Source: an uncultured Roseburia sp. (GTDB lineage Bacteria; Bacillota; Clostridia; Lachnospirales; Lachnospiraceae). Taken from it: DNA of 53,239 nt. The notes under the pieces were generated by a model. The model saw nothing but the letters and a program-made list of their open reading frames with translations. It was not told the DNA's origin and did not search any database. Shown piece by piece: positions 9,291 to 17,944 of this stretch (within the stretch, counting starts at the first letter, position 1; each line of letters starts with the position of its first letter). Both the position numbers and the translations under genes were made by a program. The DNA is taken from assembly GCA_934358955.1 (NCBI GenBank), contig CAKRLC010000005.1, positions 1 to 53,239 of the forward strand, written 5' to 3'.

Positions 9291-9325
9291 CAGATTTGTT
9301 ACAATTGTTACAGATTTGTTACAAT
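9291..9325 (-). promoter_or_regulatory. WalR/PhoP-like direct repeats upstream of the wall hydrolase
   Basis: On the minus strand TGTAAC occurs three times: the first two are separated by exactly 5 nt (matching TGTWAH-N5-TGTWAH, the published WalR box), the third by 3 nt. The 15-mer CAGATTTGTTACAAT is repeated at 9291-9305 and 9311-9325 with 20-bp period. It lies 61-95 bp before the start codon, next to an AT-rich weak promoter. Confidence 0.55.
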
Positions 9326-9417
9326 GGCGATTATAGCAAAGGCCTTCTGCCTTGTCAAGTTTTCTTCCCTCCAAGAAGCCATTTTCAGCTTTTTTCACAA
9401 TATTTTTCCTGCTTTTT

Positions 9418-9720
9418 CTATGAAAAGACCTCGGAAAGCACGTCCTGAATGAGTTTTTCCGGTAATTCTTCCTGTTGCTTTTGTGCTCTTTTTCCTTCCG
9501 CTGCCCTGCTGCATACCTCCCTGCCCATACTTTCCTTCAGTTCTTTCTGATTTTGATCTATCCTGTTTAACCTGTCTGATAAAAGTGTTTCCAGTCTCTT
9601 TTGTCTTTTTTGCAGAGAGTTTGTCCTTTGTAACAAAAACAGCTGTAAAATAAATATCAGCCCCATACCTGCCAATAAAATCTCCATCTCATAAGCTGTT
9701 ATCGTTGAAAATAATTCCAT
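9418..9720 (-). CDS. Small membrane-anchored coiled-coil protein
   Basis: 100 aa: one membrane segment at residues ~12-30 (EILLAGMGLIFILQLFLL) followed by a charged coiled-coil (LQKRQKRLETLLSDRLNRI...). I do not recognise a family. GAGG lies 11 nt upstream of ATG. The gene is isolated, with the wall hydrolase on one side and the divergent murG on the other. Possible envelope-associated function is inference only. Confidence 0.6.
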   Translation of the reverse strand: MELFSTITAYEMEILLAGMGLIFILQLFLLQRTNSLQKRQKRLETLLSDRLNRIDQNQKELKESMGREVCSRAAEGKRAQKQQEELPEKLIQDVLSEVFS

Positions 9721-9929
9721 TTGATCTCATCCTCTCTTTCCAGCAATCTCTTCTGCTGTTTTTTATTATAAAAAAGTCCGTCCTGTTTGAAAAGCTTTCT
9801 GACAGCAGAATCCATCGCAAGTTCCGACATATTATTTCATGCAGGCTGCACTTTCTGTTACTGGAATAAGCGATATGAGCGAACCGTAGTTTCTTCCTTT
9901 ACAAAGCAAAACTTTTTATGAGTGCAGTA

Positions 9930-9958
9930 TTGATTGGTTTTGTTAATTGGATTATTAT
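9930..9958 (+). promoter_or_regulatory. murG promoter
   Basis: TTGATT (9930-9935), 17-bp spacer, TATTAT (9953-9958), 44 bp before the murG start. The 282-bp gap between the small membrane protein and murG otherwise shows nothing clear. Confidence 0.6.
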
Positions 9959-10002
9959 TTAATGTAGAAAAGAAAATCTGCTGATGCACAGAAAGGATTT
10001 TT

Positions 10003-11070
10003 ATGAAAAAAATTGTAATGACCGGTGGCGGTACTGCCGGACACGTAACACCAAATATTGCATTAATGCCTGCATTAAAAAAAGAAGGATTTGATATTTC
10101 TTACATAGGTTCCTACGAAGGAATCGAAAAGGGTTTGATCCAGGCCCAGGGCATCCCATATTATGGAATTTCTTCCGGAAAACTGAGACGTTATTTTGAT
10201 CTGAAAAATTTTTCTGATCCATTTAAAGTCATGAACGGATATTTCCAGTCTGTTCGTCTTCTGAAAAAATTAAAACCGGATGTCGTATTTTCCAAAGGCG
10301 GCTTCGTATCTGTTCCTGTTGTAATGGCAGCAAAGCATTGCAAAATTCCTGCCATTATCCATGAATCCGATATCACACCTGGGCTTGCTAACAAACTTGC
10401 GATTCCAAGTGCGACAAAAGTCTGCTGCAATTTCCCGGAAACACTAAAATATCTTCCAAAGGAGAAGGCTGTCCTGACCGGTTCGCCGATCCGCCAGGAG
10501 CTTTTAGCAGGGGATCCCCAAAAGGCTCGTGAGTTCTGCCATTTTGATGCAGATGGAAAACCTGTGATCCTGATCATAGGCGGAAGCATTGGTTCCAGGG
10601 CGATCAACACTGCCATTCGTGATCTTCTTCCTGAATTATTGAAGCATTATAACATCATTCATCTATGTGGAAAGGGCAATCTTGAGGAATCTCTGGTTGA
10701 AACAGATGGCTATGCCCAATTTGAATACATCAGCCAGGAGCTGGCCGACTTATTCGCACTTGCTGACCTGGTAATTTCCCGTGCCGGAGCCAATGCCATT
10801 TGTGAGCTCCTTGCCTTAAGGAAACCAAATATCCTGATTCCGCTTTCTGCTGCTGCAAGCCGTGGCGACCAGATTTTAAATGCCAACTCCTTCCGTGCTT
10901 CCGGCTACAGTTATGTGCTTGAAGAAGAAGCCGTAACGAATACTTCTTTATTAGAAGCCATTCATTATGTCTTCGAACACCGTGCTCAATATATTGAAGC
11001 TATGGAAAAAAATAATGGAAAGAATTCCATCGATACGATTGTAGAATTGATTTTAAATATTACTTCTTAA
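10003..11070 (+). CDS. murG: MurG-type UDP-GlcNAc:lipid I N-acetylglucosaminyltransferase
   Basis: Converts lipid I to lipid II at the inner face of the membrane. 355 aa, GT28 fold: N-terminal [15 protein letters not shown] glycine loop, [28 protein letters not shown], then second domain with [11 protein letters not shown] and the donor-binding [29 protein letters not shown] lies before ATG 10003. It stands alone, away from a division/cell-wall cluster and in the only plus-strand stretch here, so it could be the only MurG of the genome or an extra paralogue. Confidence 0.93.
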   Translation: MKKIVMTGGGTAGHVTPNIALMPALKKEGFDISYIGSYEGIEKGLIQAQGIPYYGISSGKLRRYFDLKNFSDPFKVMNGYFQSVRLLKKLKPDVVFSKGGFVSVPVVMAAKHCKIPAIIHESDITPGLANKLAIPSATKVCCNFPETLKYLPKEKAVLTGSPIRQELLAGDPQKAREFCHFDADGKPVILIIGGSIGSRAINTAIRDLLPELLKHYNIIHLCGKGNLEESLVETDGYAQFEYISQELADLFALADLVISRAGANAICELLALRKPNILIPLSAAASRGDQILNANSFRASGYSYVLEEEAVTNTSLLEAIHYVFEHRAQYIEAMEKNNGKNSIDTIVELILNITS

Positions 11071-11073
11071 AGA

Positions 11074-11100
11074 TAACAGGCTTCCTAATGAAGCCTGTTA
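11074..11100. terminator. Bidirectional terminator between murG and HIT gene
   Basis: Perfect 10-bp stem TAACAGGCTT / AAGCCTGTTA with a 7-nt loop, sitting 3 bp after the murG stop and 1 bp before the convergent HIT stop. Confidence 0.7.
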
Positions 11101-11101
11101 T

Positions 11102-11518
11102 TTACATTTTCAGTGAACTGCAGATCTCTGCCATTTCTTCCGGTGAAAATGTCTCCTGCGTCCAGTTCAGAATATCATTATTCGCAGCATCTTTATATCT
11201 TGGGATCAGATGCATATGGAAATGAAATACTGTCTGTCCGGCAATTTCATGGTTGTTCTGGACAAGATTAAATCCATCACATTTTAAAACATCCGTCATA
11301 TGGACAGCAAGCTTTTTCGCAAGCTTCATGGCATCTGCTGCTACCTGCTCATCAATCTCATAAAGATCTGCATAATGATTCTTAGGTAAAATTAATGCAT
11401 GACCTTTGCTTGCCGGGCTGACGTCTAATACCACTTTAAATTCGTCATCCTCATAAATCGTGTTTGATGGAATTTCTCCTGCAATAATTTTACAGAAAAT
11501 ACAATTTTCGTCTCTCAT
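11102..11518 (-). CDS. HIT family protein (HinT-like nucleotide hydrolase)
   Basis: 138 aa. Histidine-triad protein likely to hydrolyse adenosine phosphoramidates or similar purine nucleotides. Signature CIFCKIIAGEIPS at the N-terminus and the catalytic triad FHFHMHLIPR (H-x-H-x-H) near residue 110. Full length for the family. The upstream 130 bp toward the histidine-kinase-like gene is AT-rich and may hold divergent promoters. Confidence 0.93.
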   Translation of the reverse strand: MRDENCIFCKIIAGEIPSNTIYEDDEFKVVLDVSPASKGHALILPKNHYADLYEIDEQVAADAMKLAKKLAVHMTDVLKCDGFNLVQNNHEIAGQTVFHFHMHLIPRYKDAANNDILNWTQETFSPEEMAEICSSLKM

Positions 11519-11648
11519 CTTTTATCCTTCTTTCTTTTTAAATTACATTTGTCGAATTTTGTAGCCTCATTTTCATTGAAGTTTCTTTTCATTGGTGCTA
11601 TCATCACTATAGCATAATTCTATCATAACTTGTAAGGCGGAATATAAA

Positions 11649-12302
11649 TTGTTAAACAGTGATGATTATCTTACTTTTTTCCATGAAATAAAAAATTCAA
11701 TCTCTCTAATTGGAAGTTCTTTGCAATTAATCGAAAAAAAGCATCCGGAAGTACATACCTTTGACTATTGGACAGAAACTATGGGTGAAGTTGCGTCCTT
11801 ACGGAATATGGTTACGCAGCTTTCTTCTGCTCATCTGTGTACAAATCCCCAGTTTCAGCAGGTCAACCTCTCTGTCTATATGGAAGAAATCTCTCATGCG
11901 ATAGCTGCACTCTCCGACAAAAATTTTTATTGTGAGATTACCTTTGAGGAACCGCTTCCTCCTGTTGAATTCGATCCTCAGCTAATAAAGCAGGCGCTCC
12001 TTAATCTGATCAAAAATTCTTACGAAGCTATGGATCAGACCGGAACGATCCAGTTTGTACTTTCATCAAGGGAAGCTTTTCTCCAGATACAGCTCATCGA
12101 CCATGGTGGTGGTCTTGATCCTGCCCTTGCAGATGCCATTTTCGAACCATTTATTACTTCCAAAACCGGTGGCAGTGGACTTGGACTTGTTATTACAAAG
12201 CAGATCATTGAATCCCATCATGGAACCATCACCTGTACCTCAAGAACTGGTGATGGCTGTACCTTTACGATCATGCTCCCTGTTTTTCAACAGCATTCCT
12301 AA
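11649..12302 (+). CDS. Sensor-less (soluble) histidine kinase
   Basis: 217 aa. A short dimerisation helix with the H-box FHEIKNSIS (His about residue 12) is followed by a full HATPase_c domain: N-box NLIKNSYEAM, G1 DHGGGLD, F-box FEPFITSK, G2 GGSGLGLVIT. There is no membrane segment and no sensor domain, and no response regulator is adjacent; the H-box begins almost at the N-terminus. The start is TTG at 11649 with AAGGCGG 8 nt upstream. It resembles the catalytic half of NtrB/KinB-like kinases and presumably takes its input from a partner protein. Confidence 0.85.
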   Translation: MLNSDDYLTFFHEIKNSISLIGSSLQLIEKKHPEVHTFDYWTETMGEVASLRNMVTQLSSAHLCTNPQFQQVNLSVYMEEISHAIAALSDKNFYCEITFEEPLPPVEFDPQLIKQALLNLIKNSYEAMDQTGTIQFVLSSREAFLQIQLIDHGGGLDPALADAIFEPFITSKTGGSGLGLVITKQIIESHHGTITCTSRTGDGCTFTIMLPVFQQHS

Positions 12303-12350
12303 TCCCTCCCACTTTCTTTCAGTATATAACATTTTTTTGTGAAATCAAGA

Positions 12351-13421
12351 TTATCTGGCATGAACATTATGATGCACAAGAGCGGTCATCAGGAATCCGC
12401 AGATCAGACCTCCTATATGACACCAGTTATCGACACCTGCTGTGGAATATCCAAAATACAGGCTCAAAAGAAGCATGACAAGCAGTCCACTTGTTGTCAA
12501 TCCTTCTACATTTCCTTTATGCCAGATAACTGCCCATAAAAGTCCCCCTATGATGCCAAACACTGCTCCGGATGCACCGGCAGAAACAGCATAATCCCCT
12601 GTCCAAAGCATCATGGCATAAGACAGCAATCCTCCGCCAATTCCGGACGCCATATAAACAAGAAGCATCTTCCACGTTCCGATCACTTTCTCTAACCTTG
12701 ATCCCACACAATATAAAATAACCATATTATTCATCAGATGTTTGATTCCAAAATGCAGAAACATCGCTGTAAAAAATCTCCACCACTGATGATTATATAG
12801 GATAAAATCCGGATACATAGCTCCGTGGGAGGCCATATACACTCCGCTTTCCGTTGCCCCATGAACTGACAGAAGCAAATATACCACTACATTCACTAAC
12901 GCGATCATAGATGTAACCACAGGCATCTCCGCCGCCTTTTTCATACTGCTTCTTTGGGAATCCACTGCATTCTTCCATGAACCGGATTGCGTTTCTGTTT
13001 TTCTTTCAAGCCGCTCTAATTTTTGTCGGAGCCCCCAGAAATCTCCCGGCTGGTTTTCATATATGATCAATCTGTTATTCTGTTTTTCCATCAGCCATAC
13101 CGGCTCACACTCCATGCAAAAATGACGTACCTTTTCCGTCTGGTCTGTCACAAATAAGGTCAGCAGTTCCACATGATATACCGGAAACCCATCCGGGAAA
13201 TCTGCCAGTCTTCCCTGCGGATGATAAAAGATTTCCTGTACCCGTTCCTGCATATGCTTTAATTGCTCTGCCAGCATAACCTTTTCCCCGGTTTCTTCAA
13301 GAACCATTACAAGGTGAAACCCTTCTTCATAATATTTATAAAACACTCCGTCTGGCTGTTCTTTGGCTTTCCAGAATCGATAACCATCCTGTAAAAAAAT
13401 ATCTTCCAGTTGTTTTTCCAT
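12351..13421 (-). CDS. Rhomboid family intramembrane serine protease
   Basis: 356 aa. The N-terminal ~160 residues are a soluble extra domain; six or so membrane segments follow from residue ~165. Catalytic dyad visible: GASGAVFG with Ser284 and WCHIGG with His335; the conserved HFGIKHLMNN stretch (residues 223-232) supplies the oxyanion-hole Asn. It lies 84 bp downstream of the FHA gene on the same strand and may be the last gene of the Tad operon or a separate unit. Substrate unknown. Confidence 0.92.
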   Translation of the reverse strand: MEKQLEDIFLQDGYRFWKAKEQPDGVFYKYYEEGFHLVMVLEETGEKVMLAEQLKHMQERVQEIFYHPQGRLADFPDGFPVYHVELLTLFVTDQTEKVRHFCMECEPVWLMEKQNNRLIIYENQPGDFWGLRQKLERLERKTETQSGSWKNAVDSQRSSMKKAAEMPVVTSMIALVNVVVYLLLSVHGATESGVYMASHGAMYPDFILYNHQWWRFFTAMFLHFGIKHLMNNMVILYCVGSRLEKVIGTWKMLLVYMASGIGGGLLSYAMMLWTGDYAVSAGASGAVFGIIGGLLWAVIWHKGNVEGLTTSGLLVMLLLSLYFGYSTAGVDNWCHIGGLICGFLMTALVHHNVHAR

Positions 13422-13505
13422 AATTTATCCTGCTCTCATCATTCTGTTAGCCTTATTATAAAGATATCCCTTTTTTTATTCAATTATATTTCTGTTTCTT
13501 TATTA

Positions 13506-14654
13506 TTAAATAAATCTAAATTTTTCATCTGCAAATTCAATGATCTCATTGCGTTCCAGACTGATTTTTCCTTTGTAATCTAATAATGTTCCTCCTACTT
13601 TTGTTCCATTCGCCGAATTTAAATCCTCCATAAAATAAACCGTATCCACTTTTGTGATCCGCGCATGCTTCCTGCTGATTGTATCAAGTTCAATTCTTCC
13701 ATTGCATTCCCCTGCACTTCCAATAACATAAGGGACCTGATCTACCAATAGATCCGGCAGATGATGATATCCTTCATATTTTAAAATGCCAAGCGGTTCC
13801 GTCCGTTGTTCCGAAAGAAGTACGGTCGGTCTTCCTCTTTTTATGGTCTCTTCTTCCGGTTCTACGGCTATTGGCTCTATATACTCCTGCTTTTCCCGGT
13901 CTTTTTTCCAGCTTTTCAACTTTTTATAATCCTTAAAAAAGTTCTTCCTAAAATAATTCAAAATCCATTTTCCAATCATCTGTTTGTTTTTTTCCTGTCG
14001 TTCTTGTTTTTCCCCTTTCTCGCGTTCCTTCCTATTAGATTGTTTTATTTCAACGACAGCTTCCGGCATTTCTTTTTTACGGGGTTCTATCTGCACTTTT
14101 TCTTCTTCCTCTTTCACATTTTCAAATCTTATTTGTTCCCGTATCTGTTCCAGACTGCATCCTTCCTTTTTTACTGATTCATACATCTGATATATAAATT
14201 CCGTCACTGCTTTTTCTTTGTGATCGATCTTCGTCAGCATATATTCCACCAGCTTCTGAAATTCATTTATAATTTCCTGTTGTTCGCCTGGATAATAGCA
14301 AAACCAGAACTGACCAGTACGATGATCCAGAAAAATACATTCCGGGTTCAATAATATTCGCGCCGGATTCAATAGATAGTTCTCTAACTGATCTAACGTT
14401 GCACATAAATCCCCGAAAAAATGTTGGATTTTTAAATAGGATAATTCTGTCATCTCTGCACAGGTATCCAATGCCTGTTTTCCGGTAATATCATACCAAC
14501 AGATTTCTTCCCCATTCTCATGACTGAAAAAAACCGGTACTATCCCTTTCACTCGCTGTTTTGTCAGACATGCTTTTTCAAATGCATATAATTCAGATCC
14601 TGCCGGAATGCACATATAACTTTTTGTCATATCCCTTTTATATTGAATTTCCAT
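13506..14654 (-). CDS. FHA-domain protein of the Tad locus (DUF6382-like N-terminus)
   Basis: 382 aa, cytoplasmic. The N-terminal ~165 residues resemble the DUF6382 domain that goes with FHA in Lachnospiraceae; a very charged Lys/Glu middle (residues ~180-270) follows; the C-terminal FHA domain has the phosphothreonine-binding signature IGSAGECNGRIELDTISRKH (Arg, Ser, His) and DLNSANGTKVGG. FHA domains read phosphothreonine, so a partner Ser/Thr kinase is expected; one is encoded 10 kb away (24833). The start overlaps the small pseudopilin gene by 17 bp. Confidence 0.85.
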   Translation of the reverse strand: MEIQYKRDMTKSYMCIPAGSELYAFEKACLTKQRVKGIVPVFFSHENGEEICWYDITGKQALDTCAEMTELSYLKIQHFFGDLCATLDQLENYLLNPARILLNPECIFLDHRTGQFWFCYYPGEQQEIINEFQKLVEYMLTKIDHKEKAVTEFIYQMYESVKKEGCSLEQIREQIRFENVKEEEEKVQIEPRKKEMPEAVVEIKQSNRKEREKGEKQERQEKNKQMIGKWILNYFRKNFFKDYKKLKSWKKDREKQEYIEPIAVEPEEETIKRGRPTVLLSEQRTEPLGILKYEGYHHLPDLLVDQVPYVIGSAGECNGRIELDTISRKHARITKVDTVYFMEDLNSANGTKVGGTLLDYKGKISLERNEIIEFADEKFRFI

Positions 14655-14910
14655 CTGCTCTGTTCTCTACACTTTCTAATTCACTTTTTTCTATATTCAC
14701 ACATAGATTTCCACTATGCGCTTCCAGTTTTATTCCCTGCACTTCCTTTAAAAACATTTGCAATATTGCTTCCGTTTTTTGCTCCTTTAGCATTTGCACT
14801 TCCATTTGTGTTTCCTCACATAATGCTATTCCACTTTTTACTGTCATTATCATTACAAAAACAACAATTGGCACGATCACAGCGGCTTCTATTGAAAAGC
14901 TTCCTTTCAC
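14638..14910 (-). CDS. Small TadE/F-like pseudopilin
   Basis: About 90 aa. N-terminus MKGSFSIEAAVIVPI is a class of prepilin-like leader: cleavage after Gly would put Glu at +5, followed by a hydrophobic helix. The remainder is a small extracellular-type domain. The frame opens at 14928, but AGAGGAGG sits in those codons just before GTG 14910, which I take as the start. Minor subunit or assembly factor of the Tad pilus; substrate of one of the two prepilin peptidases. Confidence 0.78.
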   Translation of the reverse strand: MKGSFSIEAAVIVPIVVFVMIMTVKSGIALCEETQMEVQMLKEQKTEAILQMFLKEVQGIKLEAHSGNLCVNIEKSELESVENRADGNSI

Positions 14911-14942
14911 GGCAACCTCCTCTAACATCCCTTCTGTAAATT

Positions 14943-15395
14943 TTACAATCCTTTTAACGTCAAAAGGACATACCCCACTGATACAAATGGGGCAAACGGC
15001 ATAGAATCCGCTCTCCCCTTTTTCCTTGAAATAAGGAAGAAAAGCGCCACTCCCCCAGCCAGTGCTGACGATAATAGCAGCAGATACAGATTATTCCAAA
15101 ATCCTTCAAAAATTCCTGTTACTACAAACAGCATGCCATCTCCATATCCAATCCGTTCTCCGGTCAGCCTCGCCACAAGCAGAAGTATTCCTCCTACTGA
15201 CATGCCTGCCAAAAGCTCTTTGCCTCCCATCGTATCTCCCATACATTTTCCTATAAGAAAAAGTATAAGCCCCAGTTCTGACACCACAAAAATCAATTTT
15301 ACAGAAATCTGCCTGTTTTTTATATCCGTCCAGCTGCTTAACATTAATCCTGTCAACAATACTACTTTTTCAATACTTTTTATCAATTCCAGCAT
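14943..15395 (-). CDS. Second prepilin peptidase of the Tad locus (A24 family)
   Basis: About 150 aa, multi-spanning. Both catalytic Asp motifs of the A24 family are visible: SSWTDIKNRQIS (first Asp) and GERIGYGDGMLF (second Asp in GxGD-like GYGDG). No N-methylation domain, as in TadV. Start chosen as ATG 15395 (GGGAG about 10 nt before); GTG 15404 is the alternative. It overlaps the 3' end of the TadE-like gene. This locus also has a TadV-type peptidase at its front (22213). Confidence 0.85.
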   Translation of the reverse strand: MLELIKSIEKVVLLTGLMLSSWTDIKNRQISVKLIFVVSELGLILFLIGKCMGDTMGGKELLAGMSVGGILLLVARLTGERIGYGDGMLFVVTGIFEGFWNNLYLLLLSSALAGGVALFFLISRKKGRADSMPFAPFVSVGYVLLTLKGL

Positions 15396-16255
15396 TTTGA
15401 GCACGCTCCCATTTCCTCCACTTCAGACAACCGTCGCATTTCTATTGTCCGTTTCATTCCGCTACACTTTAAACTCTTATGATAGCAATCCCCATAACTT
15501 GTAATATATACCTTCCCGAAAATATTTTCCGTTTTTGAACAAAGCTCACAGCTTCTATATTTTGCTCCGTCTTCATTTCTGTATTCACCAACTGTCTTTT
15601 CTGCCACAGACTTTATTGTAAGATTTAAGTAGGTACAGGACGGTGTCTTATGATAAACCTTGCCTGTTTCTGCAATATACACCCAAATATCTCCTGCTTC
15701 ATCCCATAAAAATCCATCCCAGCCTGTCCACTTCCGATATCTTGTCTGATACCTTACCAGAAATGGTTTTTTTATAAATAGATGAATCGGAAACTCCATT
15801 TCATAACGCGCAACTAACTCAATTTCATTTCCACCGAATTGAGATTCAAAAAAAGTAACCCCCGGGCTGCCACCTTTTACATAACGTTCTAATAACTTTC
15901 TTTCTGAAAGTTCCGATAGAAAAATCGTTTTTGCTTTCCACAAATATAAGATTTCAGATTCTGCCGATTTTGATTCGTTTTCTTTCTCTGCGTAAACAGC
16001 AAGCTTTCTTCCTGTTTTCTCCACTGCCTGCCCCACATACAGCTGGACTTGTATCATTCGAAAGAAAAACAGAAAAAAGACAAACAGACAGGTTAAAAAC
16101 GGCAAAATAACCGCCGCCTCAATTGCCATGGATCCCTTTACGCAGGTGCATCCGGGTGCCTCTTTTCTTGTCCTGTGTGTTTTTTTTGCTGTTTTCCACA
16201 CATTAATAGGGAGAGATTTTTTCTTTTTCATTTTTTTCATGGGCCAAAGAGACAC
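15383..16255 (-). CDS. TadE-like pseudopilin with two C-terminal His/Cys metal-site modules
   Basis: About 290 aa from GTG 16255. A Lys-rich cytoplasmic lead, then VKGSMAIEAAVILPF (leader-type site with Glu +5 and hydrophobic helix), a ~140-aa middle domain, and two copies of an H-x4-C ... C-x2-C module: His202/Cys207/Cys236/Cys239 and His259/Cys264/Cys285/Cys288. The frame is open up to 16429, but that part overlaps the preceding gene. AGGTG lies 7 nt before the GTG; ATG 16240 is the alternative. The start region is one arm of a 24-bp inverted repeat. Probably surface-exposed on the pilus or cell envelope. Confidence 0.78.
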   Translation of the reverse strand: MSLWPMKKMKKKKSLPINVWKTAKKTHRTRKEAPGCTCVKGSMAIEAAVILPFLTCLFVFFLFFFRMIQVQLYVGQAVEKTGRKLAVYAEKENESKSAESEILYLWKAKTIFLSELSERKLLERYVKGGSPGVTFFESQFGGNEIELVARYEMEFPIHLFIKKPFLVRYQTRYRKWTGWDGFLWDEAGDIWVYIAETGKVYHKTPSCTYLNLTIKSVAEKTVGEYRNEDGAKYRSCELCSKTENIFGKVYITSYGDCYHKSLKCSGMKRTIEMRRLSEVEEMGACSKCWN

Positions 16256-16269
16256 CCGGATACACCTGC
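16142..16269 (-). promoter_or_regulatory. Inverted repeat enclosing the TadE-like start site
   Basis: 24-bp arms at 16246-16269 and 16142-16165 separated by 80 nt. The upstream arm contains the ribosome site and GTG start of the TadE-like gene; the downstream arm lies inside its coding region. Both departures from perfect symmetry become G.U pairs in the mRNA, so the whole 24 bp can pair in the transcript. Confidence 0.7.
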
Positions 16270-16274
16270 CTTTC

Positions 16275-17720
16275 CTAAGGAATATACGAAAATTCTTCTT
16301 TTTTCTTCCAATAATATTTTTTTGTTTTATGAGAATCCAGAAATGATAATTCTGAGAAAAATGGTTCAGAGGCAAATTCCATCTCGCAGCCAAACGAAAC
16401 AAGCATATGATCCATCTGGCAATTCGCATATTGTTCTGTCATTTTCAGATGTTGTTCCATCACATTCATCATCCGATACGCCAGTTCACGCTTTTCTGAG
16501 AAAAAAAGCATTTGTGAAATATATGTTTCATAAGAGTTTCCATTTTCACATACTTTTGCCCTCACATCCCTTTGAAACGCTTTCTGAAGTTCAAAAAGCC
16601 CCAGTGTCCACTGTTCCTTTGACTTTATCAATGGAATTTTTTCTCCTGATAAAAGAGACCTCATATCCAAAATACTTTCTGCATATGCCCAGGATCCAAC
16701 CAGTGCGGATTTTACTCCCATTATGATCCACGGATTTCCAGTACACCCGGCGATGGATCTTGCTGTTGCCCAGGCTTCTTCCATTTTCTCCGGATCAGAC
16801 AAAATATGTGTAACATTTGCTGCAAGACGGTTCCGCAACATCTTTTTCACGACAATCTCCAAATTTTCACATTCTTTTTCTTTCCCTGCGACAAGATATT
16901 CTAATTCGTAAGCATATAAATGATCCTGTTTTTCTTTTCCATAGCAGGAAAATACTTCTTCCGCATATTTTAAAACCAGAATTCTCTCATCCAGCGATTC
17001 GCCTGTTACAATTGTTCTCGTTCCTTCTTCTAGTGTCCTGTTTTCTATATTTTCTGACAGGTTCATCTGTAACCCGGATAACCTGGTTCCTTCCGGAAGG
17101 AGCCAGTCCAATACGGAATATTTCAATGCATTTTTTAATTCATTCCCTGTTTCAAGCGGATTATTTTCTATGACCGGCGGTTGTTGCCCTTCTTCCTGCA
17201 ATTTATTTTTTGCCTGTTCCAGTTCTTCTTTCGCCTGTTCGATCTGTGCGTCTACCTCAATGCCATTGTCTTTGATGGCATCCTGTTCCTCGCATATTTT
17301 ATATAACTTCTGCACTTCTCCTGTTAAAAGTAACTGTTTCTGATAGGCTGCGATCATCGCCAGAAAAACCTCTCCATCCAAATCTGTTGCAAGCGTGTAT
17401 TCCGGTGTATAAATCCGATTCATTTCCGCATCTAAAAATCCACTGTTTCTATTCTTTCCCGCTGCTTTCTGGATTCTTCCTGCCAGTTTTCCGGATTCAA
17501 AATTTTCTGTGCCATACGCACCATCCAGCAATAAAATGTGAAACTTATCCCACAGATATGGCTGGTATTCTGCTGCCACATATTCCACACACTGCCTGCT
17601 TTTTTGATCTGTATACCACTCCAGCCCATAGTACCGGGCAGCTTCCAGTAACAGAAAAACCGCCGACATGACAGACAGCATGCAAAATACTGCAAATATC
17701 GTAATACTTCCCTTTTTCAC
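16275..17720 (-). CDS. TadG-like pilus-locus protein (DUF5702-like)
   Basis: 481 aa. N-terminus MKKGSITIFAVFCMLSVMSAVFLLLEAARYYGLEW is a membrane anchor typical of the TadG/DUF5702 group, followed by a large extracellular mixed domain with a Glu/Gln/Lys coiled stretch near residues 150-180. It begins with GTG at 17720 overlapping the pilin stop (GTGA), and stops 20 bp before the TadE-like start. I recognise the group by its N-terminus and position; its exact role in pilus assembly is not established to me. Confidence 0.8.
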   Translation of the reverse strand: MKKGSITIFAVFCMLSVMSAVFLLLEAARYYGLEWYTDQKSRQCVEYVAAEYQPYLWDKFHILLLDGAYGTENFESGKLAGRIQKAAGKNRNSGFLDAEMNRIYTPEYTLATDLDGEVFLAMIAAYQKQLLLTGEVQKLYKICEEQDAIKDNGIEVDAQIEQAKEELEQAKNKLQEEGQQPPVIENNPLETGNELKNALKYSVLDWLLPEGTRLSGLQMNLSENIENRTLEEGTRTIVTGESLDERILVLKYAEEVFSCYGKEKQDHLYAYELEYLVAGKEKECENLEIVVKKMLRNRLAANVTHILSDPEKMEEAWATARSIAGCTGNPWIIMGVKSALVGSWAYAESILDMRSLLSGEKIPLIKSKEQWTLGLFELQKAFQRDVRAKVCENGNSYETYISQMLFFSEKRELAYRMMNVMEQHLKMTEQYANCQMDHMLVSFGCEMEFASEPFFSELSFLDSHKTKKYYWKKKEEFSYIP

Positions 17721-17902
17721 GCAACCAGTCCTGCTTTGCTATTAATCGTATCAAAAATATTGTTTACCAGACTTGTAAGCTGTTTCTTAAAAATCAAAAC
17801 CAGTCCTATCATCACCACCAAAATCAATATCATCTCTACAACACCTACTCCACTTTCATCTTCAATAAAAGTTTTTATTATTTTTCCAGCTTTTTCTTTC
17901 AT
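17717..17902 (-). CDS. Flp-type (type IVb) major pilin
   Basis: 61 aa. Leader MKEKAGKIIKTFIEDESG, predicted cut after Gly18 giving Glu at +5 (VGVVE), then a hydrophobic helix MILILVVMIGLVLIF and a short tail with Asn/Ser. This is the expected pilus subunit, exported and assembled by TadA/B/C after processing by a prepilin peptidase. It lies between tadC and the TadG-like gene. Confidence 0.9.
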   Translation of the reverse strand: MKEKAGKIIKTFIEDESGVGVVEMILILVVMIGLVLIFKKQLTSLVNNIFDTINSKAGLVA

Positions 17903-17944
17903 ATGTCATTTTCTCCATTTCTTTTTCTAAATTTTTCTTTCAAT

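Noticed and set aside
16256..16429. N-terminal extension of the TadE-like frame up to 16429
   Set aside because: It lies inside the end of the TadG-like gene, has no ribosome site, and reads as a basic/aromatic artefact.
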